Source: Nitrospiraceae bacterium (lineage in GTDB: Bacteria; Nitrospirota; Nitrospiria; Nitrospirales; Nitrospiraceae). From it: 7,805 nucleotides of DNA. The DNA lies in assembly GCA_011391455.1 (NCBI GenBank), contig JAABQN010000093.1, positions 1 through 7,805 of the forward strand. The letters are read 5' to 3'. The notes under the pieces were generated by a model. The model ran no database searches and was not told the origin of the DNA. It saw only the letters and a list, made by a program, of their open reading frames with translations. Positions 1-6,197 of the stretch are shown one piece after another. Positions within the stretch are counted from its first letter, which is position 1; the number at the start of each line of letters is the position of its first letter. A program made the translations under genes and the position numbers.

Positions 1-602
1 GACAGATTTGCTTCGCTGCCGATTCCGGCCAAACTATTCGTCACGGCGCCGGCCCCAAAGATCAGCACCGGAATAAAAAGGGGAAGCACGAGCAGTGCAA
101 CCAGCAAGCCACTCCCGCGCAACCCAAGAGTTAACGCAGCACCCACCGCTCCAATCATACTCAACGTCGGCGTACCAAGCAAGAGCGATAACGTGAGCAC
201 CCACAACGAGTCCCCGCTCAGGCCGAACTGCAAGCCGAGAAGAGGCGAGAGCAGGACCACCGGCAGGCCCGAGATCACCCAGTGAGAGAACACCTTGCCG
301 ACAACCAGCACCGCCAAAGGCTGAGGGATCAACAGCGTCTGTTCCAATACACCATCAAGATAATCGGCTGTAAAGAGACGCCCAAGTGATAACAGACAGG
401 CTAGCAGGGCCGTGACCCAGAGTACGCCGGAGGCGATCACCCTCAGAACCGCCGACTCCGGCCCGACCCCTAACGGAAAGAGGCTCGCGACGATGACGAC
501 GAAGAAAACCGACATCGCCACATCCGAACGATGCCGCATGGCCAGCAGCAGATCCCGCCGGACGACCCCTCGCAACGCCTCACTCATGCTGGGCTGGCTC
601 AT
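1..602 (-). CDS. ccmB: Heme exporter membrane protein CcmB (3' end cut by window edge)
   Basis: CcmB is the integral membrane partner of CcmA in cytochrome c maturation system I, which loads heme onto CcmE for attachment to apocytochromes c. Reading the minus strand gives 200 codons of a protein usually near 220 residues, so only the C-terminus is missing. It starts with a basic N-terminus (RGVVRRDLLLAMRHRSD), followed by a series of hydrophobic helices. The stretch ADYLDGVLEQTLLIPQPL is typical of CcmB, as is the following GKVFSHWVISGLP. I chose the ATG at 602 because its ATGA overlaps the ccmA stop and it has GAGG 8 nt upstream. An in-frame ATG at 587 is the alternative but has no good ribosome site. 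The overlap implies translational coupling with ccmA. Identification is by recognition of the family pattern. Confidence 0.9.
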   Translation of the reverse strand, partial: MSQPSMSEALRGVVRRDLLLAMRHRSDVAMSVFFVVIVASLFPLGVGPESAVLRVIASGVLWVTALLACLLSLGRLFTADYLDGVLEQTLLIPQPLAVLVVGKVFSHWVISGLPVVLLSPLLGLQFGLSGDSLWVLTLSLLLGTPTLSMIGAVGAALTLGLRGSGLLVALLVLPLFIPVLIFGAGAVTNSLAGIGSEANL

Positions 603-1219
603 CGAGTCAGCCTCAAATGCTGGATAGCATCAGCCGGGATAGCAATCTCCTGGTGCGTGGCGACGACCACCATGCCGCCATTATTCAGATGCGCATGCAG
701 GCGCTGGGTCAAATAGCTTGTGGCCGCAGCATCGAGTGACGCGAATGGCTCATCCAAGAGCCATAACGGACGGGTAGAAAGCCAGAGACGCGCCAGTGAC
801 ACACGACGCTTTTGTCCTTGCGATAGCACCCTCGTCGGTAAGCGATGAACCGGTCGTACGAGGCCGACGGCCTCCAATGCTTGTTGCACGATTGCGCCGG
901 AACTTTCATCGCCGGCGAGGCAGGCGGAGACCGTAAGGTTTTCGACCGGGGTTAGCTCATCCTTGATTCCGTTGAGATGCCCGACATAGGTCAGCTGTGC
1001 GCTATAGAGTTCCTTGAGCCGGCGGATGTCTTTCCCCTGCCAGAGGATTGTGCCTCCATCCGGAGACAACAGACCGCATAGCATACGGAGAAAGCTGGTT
1101 TTTCCGCTGCCGTTCTCGCCAACCACAGCCAGTAGAGTTCCAGGCTTGACCGTCACGCTGACGTCGGAGAACAACTGTCGTTCCCCGCGACTACCACTCA
1201 GTGCAACGGTTTGGAACAT
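599..1219 (-). CDS. ccmA: Heme exporter ATP-binding protein CcmA
   Basis: ABC ATPase of the CcmAB(CD) complex, which drives release of heme-loaded CcmE during cytochrome c maturation on the cytoplasmic face of the membrane. From the chosen start it is 206 aa, normal for CcmA. Visible motifs are Walker A GENGSGKT (34-41), ABC signature LSQGQKRR (132-139), Walker B LWLLDEP (152-158) with D-loop SLD, and the switch histidine in ATHQE (H189). The LSxGQ+RR signature and the short ATPase-only length favour CcmA over other ABC ATPases, and the following ccmB confirms it. The frame stays open back to an ATG at 1327 (242 aa), but those 36 extra residues look non-conserved. The ATG at 1219 is preceded by AGAGGGG about 11 nt upstream and gives the family length. 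In an ammonia oxidiser this system would supply hydroxylamine dehydrogenase and its cytochromes. Confidence 0.92.
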   Translation of the reverse strand: MFQTVALSGSRGERQLFSDVSVTVKPGTLLAVVGENGSGKTSFLRMLCGLLSPDGGTILWQGKDIRRLKELYSAQLTYVGHLNGIKDELTPVENLTVSACLAGDESSGAIVQQALEAVGLVRPVHRLPTRVLSQGQKRRVSLARLWLSTRPLWLLDEPFASLDAAATSYLTQRLHAHLNNGGMVVVATHQEIAIPADAIQHLRLTR

Positions 1220-1478
1220 ATTTGGAGAAACCCCTCTGAGGTCGAAGGAAAAATAGCACGGCAGCGTCGAGTCTTCATGAGTTGTGCTGTTCGTGAGCCT
1301 GTTACCGGCACCGTCTGACATCCCCAAAGTTGCAACTGCCGCTGATGCCGTAAACCAGCCGCAAGGTCGATGTCACTGTATCACCTTGGGGACTCGTGAA
1401 AAGGCCACCGGTTGGCTTCGCAATTGTCGCCCATCCGATACTGGCAAGTCAAAGATGGCTGGGGTAGAAAACATATTC

Positions 1479-1514
1479 GGGGGGGGTCGCTTGCCTTGCA
1501 CGGGGGGGAGGGGG
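1479..1514 (+). repeat. G-run cluster (possible G-quadruplex)
   Basis: G8 (1479-1486), a 15-nt spacer, G7 (1502-1508), one A, then G5 (1510-1514). The pattern is striking against the surrounding mixed sequence. The G8 and G7 runs could each provide two tracts, so a four-tract quadruplex is possible on the plus strand. Long homopolymers of this kind are also prone to slippage. Function is inferred, not shown. Confidence 0.5.
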
Positions 1515-1521
1515 CTAGAAT
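1491..1521 (+). promoter_or_regulatory. Weak sigma-70-like promoter candidate for the amoE-copD operon
   Basis: TAGAAT (1516-1521) is one base from the -10 consensus. TTGCCT (1491-1496) is a partial -35, but its spacing of 19 bp is longer than optimal. An alternative TTGCAC at 1496-1501 would be too close (14 bp). The G7 and G5 runs lie in the spacer. A start near 1528 would leave a leader of about 130 nt before the amoE-like gene. The match is modest. Confidence 0.25.
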
Positions 1522-1612
1522 CTTGCCCTGTCTTAGTGGCATCATGGTGCTTCGCCTAATACGCATGTCGCTATTCACGTCATTACGCAATGTGATCGCA
1601 TAGCCGCACAAA

Positions 1613-1627
1613 ACAGCGGGGCGCTGT
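1613..1627 (+). promoter_or_regulatory. Perfect hairpin in the leader of the amoE-like gene
   Basis: ACAGCG, loop GGG, CGCTGT: a perfect 6-bp inverted repeat with a 3-nt loop, ending 13 nt before the GGAGGG ribosome site. No T-tract follows, so it is not an intrinsic terminator. It could be an RNA stability or translation element, or a dyad operator in DNA. Confidence 0.45.
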
Positions 1628-1657
1628 AAGGTCCAAAACAGGAGGGTCCGGCATACT

Positions 1658-2245
1658 ATGATAAGGCAAGTGACACGGGCAGCGGCTACAGTGCTCATTC
1701 TTGTTGCCGCACTGTACCACCCCGGCGACGCCGCGGCACATGGCTCAGTGAGCGGAGAAGACGACCCCTGCTTGCGCCGGGTAGGCGAGCGCGTGATCCA
1801 TTTCAGCGCCTATCAGCCGCAATACGAGCTGAGAGATCAGTACTGCACGGACATTCCCAAGGAAGGCGACACCTTTCTCGTCGTAGACCTCGTAGATCCG
1901 GCCTTGCGCAACGAGTTGGTCGGAATGCGGGTGATGAAGGGGAACGGCTCCAATGAGTCTGAAGATCAGATCGTGGCAGATATTCGTCCGAGCACCCACC
2001 CGGATGGAGTACTCCGGGGCGAAGTCCGTCTGACCGAGGGTCTCTATACGGTCACCATTGCGGCGGAGAAACAGAATCTAATGCGGCGCCCCCAATATCT
2101 ATTGCGGGTACACATGATCGATTACCAGAAGCTTCTGCGTGCCATGACCGTACCGGCGATAGCAGTGCTGGTAGTTGCATTGATTGGATATATACTCATA
2201 CGATCGAAATGGCTACGGAATTGGTGGGCAGTCCGCCGTTCCTAG
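1658..2245 (+). CDS. amoE: AmoE-like membrane-anchored periplasmic protein (PmoD/AmoD family)
   Basis: Probable accessory protein of ammonia monooxygenase, thought to be involved in copper handling at the outer face of the cytoplasmic membrane; its exact role is not established. The 195-aa product has a signal peptide (residues 1-27) with a likely A27|H28 cut that leaves an N-terminal His, a soluble domain with C38 and C63 spaced 25 apart, HFSAYQP (48-54) and CTDIP (63-67), one membrane helix near 164-181, and a basic cytoplasmic tail. The two following genes share the Cys spacing, the YQP and DIP motifs and the topology, but this one is the most divergent. That and its first position match amoE in the order amoE-amoD-copC-copD known from ammonia oxidisers. 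AGGAGGG lies 11 nt before the ATG. The family call rests on motif and gene order, so the symbol is tentative. Confidence 0.6.
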   Translation: MIRQVTRAAATVLILVAALYHPGDAAAHGSVSGEDDPCLRRVGERVIHFSAYQPQYELRDQYCTDIPKEGDTFLVVDLVDPALRNELVGMRVMKGNGSNESEDQIVADIRPSTHPDGVLRGEVRLTEGLYTVTIAAEKQNLMRRPQYLLRVHMIDYQKLLRAMTVPAIAVLVVALIGYILIRSKWLRNWWAVRRS

Positions 2246-2306
2246 GAAACCGGGCGCTCCGGCCCGCGAGCACATGATTCAACATTCGAGAGGGAGGATA
2301 CTGACA

Positions 2307-2888
2307 ATGGTTGTGCAATGGTTGAGGCCTATCGGCTTGTGCGCCTTGATGCTGGCAATCGGGACACCATTCTTCTCCACGCAGGCCCAGGCACATGGAG
2401 GACTGGCACTGGCAGAAGACATGTGCAGGCTCACGATCGGCCCCTACAACATGCACTTTACCGGCTATCAGCCCGACAACACACGCAATAAGGAATTCTG
2501 CGAAGATATTCCGGCGACCGGCCGCACGGTTGTCGTGCTTGATTATATGGAGGATGCGCTCCGCCCGTTGCCTACCGAAGTTCGGATCATCAAGGATACA
2601 GGCTCGGAGCAGGATCTTCAGGCCATCACGGTCCTGCACCTGCCGCCCAAGGTCTACCCCGCTGGCTCGGTTAATTTCGAACATAACTTCGAACAACCCG
2701 GCAAATTCGTTGGCCTGGTTACCGTTGGTGATAAGCATGTATCGCGATTCCCGTTCTCGGTAGGGGAAACGAAGATTTGGTTACCCCCCACTTACTTTTT
2801 GATTGCGCTCGCAGGAGTTGCTGTTGTCGGGGTAATTTTCTTTGCCATGCGCGGGCGTGGGAAAACGTCGAGCAGTCCCGTTTCGTAG
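2307..2888 (+). CDS. amoD: AmoD-like membrane-anchored periplasmic protein, copy 1
   Basis: Putative AMO accessory protein of the AmoD/PmoD group, associated with copper delivery to or assembly of the monooxygenase. The 193-aa product has a signal peptide (1-29) with an AQA|H cut leaving His30 at the mature N-terminus, C40 and C65 spaced 25 apart, GPYNMHFTGYQPD (45-57), CEDIP (65-69), a conserved TGRTVVVLD block, and one C-terminal helix (about 162-181) with a basic RGRGK stop-transfer. Start choice: the frame is open from 2184 inside the previous gene, but the ATG at 2307 has AGGGAGGA 8 nt upstream and begins a clean signal peptide. It lies 61 nt after the amoE-like gene with no terminator between, so the two are probably co-transcribed. 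The next gene is a close paralog. Confidence 0.68.
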   Translation: MVVQWLRPIGLCALMLAIGTPFFSTQAQAHGGLALAEDMCRLTIGPYNMHFTGYQPDNTRNKEFCEDIPATGRTVVVLDYMEDALRPLPTEVRIIKDTGSEQDLQAITVLHLPPKVYPAGSVNFEHNFEQPGKFVGLVTVGDKHVSRFPFSVGETKIWLPPTYFLIALAGVAVVGVIFFAMRGRGKTSSSPVS

Positions 2889-2964
2889 ACGGACAGCCCT
2901 CCGGTCCAAAGCGTGGGCGCAACTCTGGCTCAATGAGGAAATTGAGTTGTCTAGGACAGATAGA

Positions 2965-3570
2965 ATGATGAGGAAACTGGCGATGTCTTTGCAATTTCTA
3001 AAATTGGTCTGTGTGTGTTTCTTGATGCTGGCACTCGGAAGCCCACTCTCCGCTCAGGCCCAGCACTTTCACGAATTGGACAAAAACTTCTGCATACTCA
3101 AATTCGGACCCTACGGCATGCACCTTACCGAATATCAGCCTGACATCTCAGATCGGCAGGAGCTCTGCGGGGATATTCCGTCGACCGGCCGCACGGTAGT
3201 GGTGCTCGACTTTATCGAGGGGGAACTCCGCTCGCTACCCGTCGAGGTCAGGGTCATCAAGGATACGGGTTCGGAACAGGATCTTCAGGCCATCACAATC
3301 GTTCACCTACCGGCCAAAGTCTACACGGGGGGGTTCATCAATTTCGAACATAGCTTCAACCAGCCCGGCAAATTCATCGGTATCGTCACCGTTGGCGGCA
3401 AAGAGGAACAGGTCGCGCGATTCCCGATTTCGGTAGGAGAATCGGGAGTGGTTTCGCACTTCATGCACTACATCATGATCATAATCCCGCTCGCGGTGAT
3501 TGCCGTTGGAGCGGCGATCTTCTTTTTCCTGCGCGGACGTCGAAAATCTTCGCTTAGCACCGTTTCGTAG
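2965..3570 (+). CDS. amoD: AmoD-like membrane-anchored periplasmic protein, copy 2
   Basis: Second AmoD/PmoD-type protein, 201 aa from this start, clearly a tandem paralog of the preceding gene. Shared features are C43 and C68 (again 25 apart), GPYGMHLTEYQPD (48-60), CGDIP (68-72), the TGRTVVVLD and IKDTGSEQDLQAIT blocks, and a C-terminal helix (about 169-189) with RGRRK. It differs at the mature N-terminus: the likely A32|Q33 cut exposes QHFHE rather than HGG, so the histidines are shifted inward. Start choice: the ATG at 2965 has AGGA 8 nt upstream and gives an Arg-Lys n-region. The ATG at 2983 also has AGGA at 8 nt and aligns with the start of copy 1. The ATG at 2842 overlaps copy 1 and is unlikely. 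The gap of 76 nt to copy 1 and 28 nt to copC fits one operon. Confidence 0.68.
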   Translation: MMRKLAMSLQFLKLVCVCFLMLALGSPLSAQAQHFHELDKNFCILKFGPYGMHLTEYQPDISDRQELCGDIPSTGRTVVVLDFIEGELRSLPVEVRVIKDTGSEQDLQAITIVHLPAKVYTGGFINFEHSFNQPGKFIGIVTVGGKEEQVARFPISVGESGVVSHFMHYIMIIIPLAVIAVGAAIFFFLRGRRKSSLSTVS

Positions 3571-3598
3571 CAGCAGTCGGGACTAAAAAGGAGCTCCG

Positions 3599-4003
3599 AT
3601 GGAATCACGGACAGCTTACGCTCTCAAGCTCGTCGCGGTAGGCGCGGTAATGGCGATGATACTGTGCCTGCATGCCGGCCCGGCACTGGCACATTCAATG
3701 CTGATCAAGGCAGAGCCGCCGCGCCGGGCTGTTCTCGCCAAAACACCAACACAAGTAAAACTCTGGTTCAACGAGGAACTCGAAGGCGAGTACGCGTCGC
3801 TTATTGTGCTCGACGCCGAGAAGCATCCCGTCACCGAGATCAAGCCCAAGCTTGCACCGGATGACTCAAAGTCTATCGTCCTGCCGCTGCCGGAGTTGAT
3901 GCCCGGAAAGTATTCAGTGAAGTTTCGAGTCCTGTCGGTAGACGGTCACGTGGTGGAGTCGTCCTTCGACTTCACTGTAAAGGGCAAAGTGCAACAGAAA
4001 TGA
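3599..4003 (+). CDS. copC: Periplasmic copper-binding protein CopC
   Basis: Small beta-barrel copper carrier in the periplasm that works with CopD in copper uptake or homeostasis. The 134-aa product has a signal peptide (1-31) cut at ALA|H, so H32 becomes the mature N-terminus. The mature start HSMLIKAEPP and the C-terminal SVDGHVVESSFDF are typical CopC features. The N-terminal His, D115 and H117 (DGH motif) correspond to the known Cu(II) site of CopC proteins. No Met-rich Cu(I) loop is visible, so it looks like a Cu(II)-only type. AAGGAG 5 nt before the ATG is a strong ribosome site. Its stop overlaps the start of copD (ATGA at 4000-4003), which couples their translation. Position after amoE/amoD-like genes matches the ammonia-oxidiser order. 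Confidence 0.92.
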   Translation: MESRTAYALKLVAVGAVMAMILCLHAGPALAHSMLIKAEPPRRAVLAKTPTQVKLWFNEELEGEYASLIVLDAEKHPVTEIKPKLAPDDSKSIVLPLPELMPGKYSVKFRVLSVDGHVVESSFDFTVKGKVQQK

Positions 4004-6021
4004 TCGAGATCATCGGCGCGCTGCTCCGCTGGCTGCAGCTTGCGTCCAACATGATCCTGATCGGCAGCTGCGTTTTTCTTGCGATTGCCGTGCGCTCGAA
4101 AACGACTCTCGACACCCCATGGCTGGCCCGCCTGGCGCGGGTGTTACCGTGGCTTTCGGTCACGCTTCTGCTGGGGTTACTGGGCTTGCTGGCCACGACG
4201 ACCGCGCAGGCCACGGGAGCGGCTGAAAATGCTTGGCGCCCGGGAGCCTGGCTGGAACTCTTACAAAAAACCCGCATAGGACTCATTTGGACAGTGCGTG
4301 CGGCCCTTGCGCTTCTCGTGTTCGGAGCGGCTCTCTACATTCGTTTCTCACCTTGGGCGCGCTGGCGGTATATGCTGTGCGCGACCGTTGCCGCGCTCAC
4401 GCTGGCTGCAGGATCGCTCGCAAGCCATTCCGCAGCCGGAGAACTGTCCGTGATATCGGTGCTGCCCTATGCGCTGCATATCGTTTTGGCGAGCGTCTGG
4501 CTAGGAGGTCTTCCGGCCGTTCTCTCAATAATGTTCACCACCACCGGGAAACGATCACACGAGGAAGTGGATCGGTTCGACATCCAAACCCTAAAGCGTT
4601 TCTCAGCCATAGCGCTGCCTGTGATGGTCGCTGTCGTAGCCACCGGCGTCATCGTTGCGAATGACATGGTGGACACGAGCTATGCCGCACTGGCCGCGAC
4701 GAGCTGGGGCTGGTTTCTCAATACAAAGCTTGCACTGCTTGCGGTGATTCTCGTGCTTGCCGCGTGCGCGCGCCACATCTGGATTCCGTCACTCGACCAG
4801 AACGCGGAAGTGGCTGCAGCCGGCAGACGAGGACTTCGAAAGTGGGTCACCGTCGAATTCATGATCGCGTTGGCGATGGTGCTGGTCGCGACAATACTGG
4901 CCAACGCCGTGCCGGCGAAACATGCTGTCATTGAAGACTGGCCCTATCCATTCCGCTTCTCCATCGACGCCACCTGGGGCGGGTTGGGCATGATGATCGG
5001 CGCAGGGATAGGAATCGCGTTGCTTATCCTGGCAGTTGGAGCGATTGCCATCGGTCGAGCCAAACACTGGGAGACGAAGTGGCGCATTGCCATCCCAGCC
5101 CTGCTCGTGGCCTGTGCGCTGGTTGCGGCGCTGCCTCCCCTTGCCACTCAGGCCTTTCCAGAAACCTACCGCAAGACGCCGGTCCCGTTCGATGCCATTT
5201 CCGTTGCCAACGGTGCGACCATATTTGCGGCAAATTGCGTGCTCTGCCACGGACCCCAAGCCAAGGGCAATGGCATTCTGGCCAAGACCTTCCCTATACC
5301 ACCGGTAGATCTGCTTACGGAGCCGCACACAGCCAAACATACCGCCGGCGATTTTTTTCACTGGCTGACCCACGGTATTCCCGGTACCGGTATGCCGGCG
5401 TTTGCCGACAAGCTCTCGGAAGAGGATCGCTGGGATGTCGTAAACTTTCTCCATGCCACATCCCGCGGCTATCAGGCGCGCCTCATCAACCCCTACGTCG
5501 CCCCCAATCAGCCCTATATGGCCCCGCAGAACTTCTCCTATTCCGCGCATGACGATTCGAGCGGCACCTTAAAGGACTTCCGTCGGCAGAAAGCGGTCCT
5601 GTTGGTTCTGTTTTCGTGGCCTGAGTCGCGCGCGCGACTCGATCTGTTACGGCAGGCCTACGCCACCCTGCGCGACGGTAATGTCGCGGTGCTGGCGGTG
5701 CCGGTGAATGATCTCAACCCGCAAGATCTCGCAGGAATAACGGCAGGCATGACTTTCCCGATTGCGACGCAGGGGGCATCGGAAATCACGCGCAGCTACA
5801 GCCTGTTCCGTAGAACCCTCAGTAATCCTGATTTGGCCGGCGAGGGGACAATACCGAAACACATGGAGTTCTTGATTGACCGTTATGGCTATTTGCGGGC
5901 GCGCTGGATCCCTGCGGTGGATGGGACAGGGTGGACAGACATCGGCGAGCTGATGCGGCAAGTCGAACAACTCAACCGGGAAAAAGAACTCCGTCCGCCG
6001 CCGGACGACCATGTGCACTGA
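4000..6021 (+). CDS. copD: CopD-family copper protein fused to cytochrome c and thioredoxin-like domains
   Basis: Membrane partner of CopC, thought to move copper across or reduce it at the cytoplasmic membrane. The 673-aa product is about twice a plain CopD. Residues 1-385 hold about ten hydrophobic helices, including LHIVLASVWLGG (about 158-169), a CopD hallmark. A monoheme cytochrome c domain follows, with CVLCH (413-417) and a likely Met ligand in GTGMPAF (M465). The C-terminal part (about 525-650) resembles a thioredoxin/SCO-type fold: KAVLLVLFSWPESR, then IPKHMEFLIDRYG (618-630) with the expected cis-Pro strand, but SWPES stands where the CxxC would be, so it should not do thiol chemistry. 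The tail ends DDHVH. The start overlaps copC by ATGA. The heme site makes it a client of the ccm system encoded nearby. A role in electron-coupled copper handling is inference. Confidence 0.88.
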   Translation: MIEIIGALLRWLQLASNMILIGSCVFLAIAVRSKTTLDTPWLARLARVLPWLSVTLLLGLLGLLATTTAQATGAAENAWRPGAWLELLQKTRIGLIWTVRAALALLVFGAALYIRFSPWARWRYMLCATVAALTLAAGSLASHSAAGELSVISVLPYALHIVLASVWLGGLPAVLSIMFTTTGKRSHEEVDRFDIQTLKRFSAIALPVMVAVVATGVIVANDMVDTSYAALAATSWGWFLNTKLALLAVILVLAACARHIWIPSLDQNAEVAAAGRRGLRKWVTVEFMIALAMVLVATILANAVPAKHAVIEDWPYPFRFSIDATWGGLGMMIGAGIGIALLILAVGAIAIGRAKHWETKWRIAIPALLVACALVAALPPLATQAFPETYRKTPVPFDAISVANGATIFAANCVLCHGPQAKGNGILAKTFPIPPVDLLTEPHTAKHTAGDFFHWLTHGIPGTGMPAFADKLSEEDRWDVVNFLHATSRGYQARLINPYVAPNQPYMAPQNFSYSAHDDSSGTLKDFRRQKAVLLVLFSWPESRARLDLLRQAYATLRDGNVAVLAVPVNDLNPQDLAGITAGMTFPIATQGASEITRSYSLFRRTLSNPDLAGEGTIPKHMEFLIDRYGYLRARWIPAVDGTGWTDIGELMRQVEQLNREKELRPPPDDHVH

Positions 6022-6138
6022 ACCTGACCCATCGCGGCAATCGTCAAGTATCTGTCAATTTAGTTGTCGCCTGATTAGGGAGAGAATCCCCTAGAAACTT
6101 GACATCCACTACCTTCTTGTATATTTGTTCTACAACGC
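6022..6138. other. Intergenic remnant between copD and the insertion sequence
   Basis: This 117-bp non-coding stretch follows copD. It holds a 5-bp inverted repeat TAGGG/CCCTA near 6075-6093 without a T-tract, so no convincing terminator is seen, and a promoter-like sequence at 6099-6125 pointing right. It ends at the left inverted repeat of the insertion sequence. Confidence 0.6.
6099..6125 (+). promoter_or_regulatory. Sigma-70-like promoter candidate just outside the insertion sequence
   Basis: TTGACA (6099-6104) is a perfect -35 match, followed 15 bp later by TATATT (6120-6125); TATTTG at 17 bp spacing is an alternative -10. It lies upstream of the left end of the insertion sequence and could drive the transposase, or could be an old upstream promoter of amoC now cut off by the insertion. 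The direct repeat CTTGACATC is also found at the amoC promoter (7192-7200). Confidence 0.45.
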
Positions 6139-6156
6139 TATGCACTTGACTCCAGT
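6139..6156 (+). repeat. Left terminal inverted repeat of the IS
   Basis: TATGCACTTGACTCCAGT pairs with the right end at 16 of 18 positions; the two mismatches are the adjacent GA versus AG at positions 10-11. The exact outer boundary could differ by one or two bases. Confidence 0.85.
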
Positions 6157-6197
6157 ACGCCCCGGGCATAACGGAATCATACGTGGAGGACTACACA

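Larger units (their letters stand above)
1220..1657. other. Divergent intergenic region between ccmA and amoE-like gene
   Basis: This 438-bp stretch separates the minus-strand ccmAB pair from the plus-strand copper/AMO operon and should hold promoters for both. Open frames here (for example minus 1381-1698 and plus 1412-1603) show no family features, no convincing ribosome site and no low-complexity-free protein character, so I treat the region as non-coding. It contains three G-runs at 1479-1514, a TAGAAT box at 1516-1521, a perfect 6-bp hairpin at 1613-1627 and the ribosome site AGGAGGG at 1640-1646 of the next gene. I could not find a convincing ccmA promoter on the minus strand. Confidence 0.7.

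Noticed and set aside
1575..1598. TTCAC...GTGAT pattern resembling a CRP/FNR-type site
   Set aside because: The arms face the wrong way and the spacing does not fit the consensus.
1381..1698. Minus-strand open frame across the divergent intergenic region
   Set aside because: The protein shows no coherent domain or topology, overlaps the amoE-like start and has no convincing ribosome site.
4789..5550. Long minus-strand open frame (253 codons) inside copD
   Set aside because: It is antisense to the conserved CopD and cytochrome c coding sequence, shows no recognisable family features and reflects GC-rich codon shadowing.
6075..6093. TAGGG/CCCTA inverted repeat after copD as a terminator
   Set aside because: Only a 5-bp stem with a large loop and no following T-run.
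6183..6197. GTG at 6183 as the transposase start
   Set aside because: The GTG lies at the ribosome site GGAGGA that serves the ATG at 6198, which is spaced ideally.
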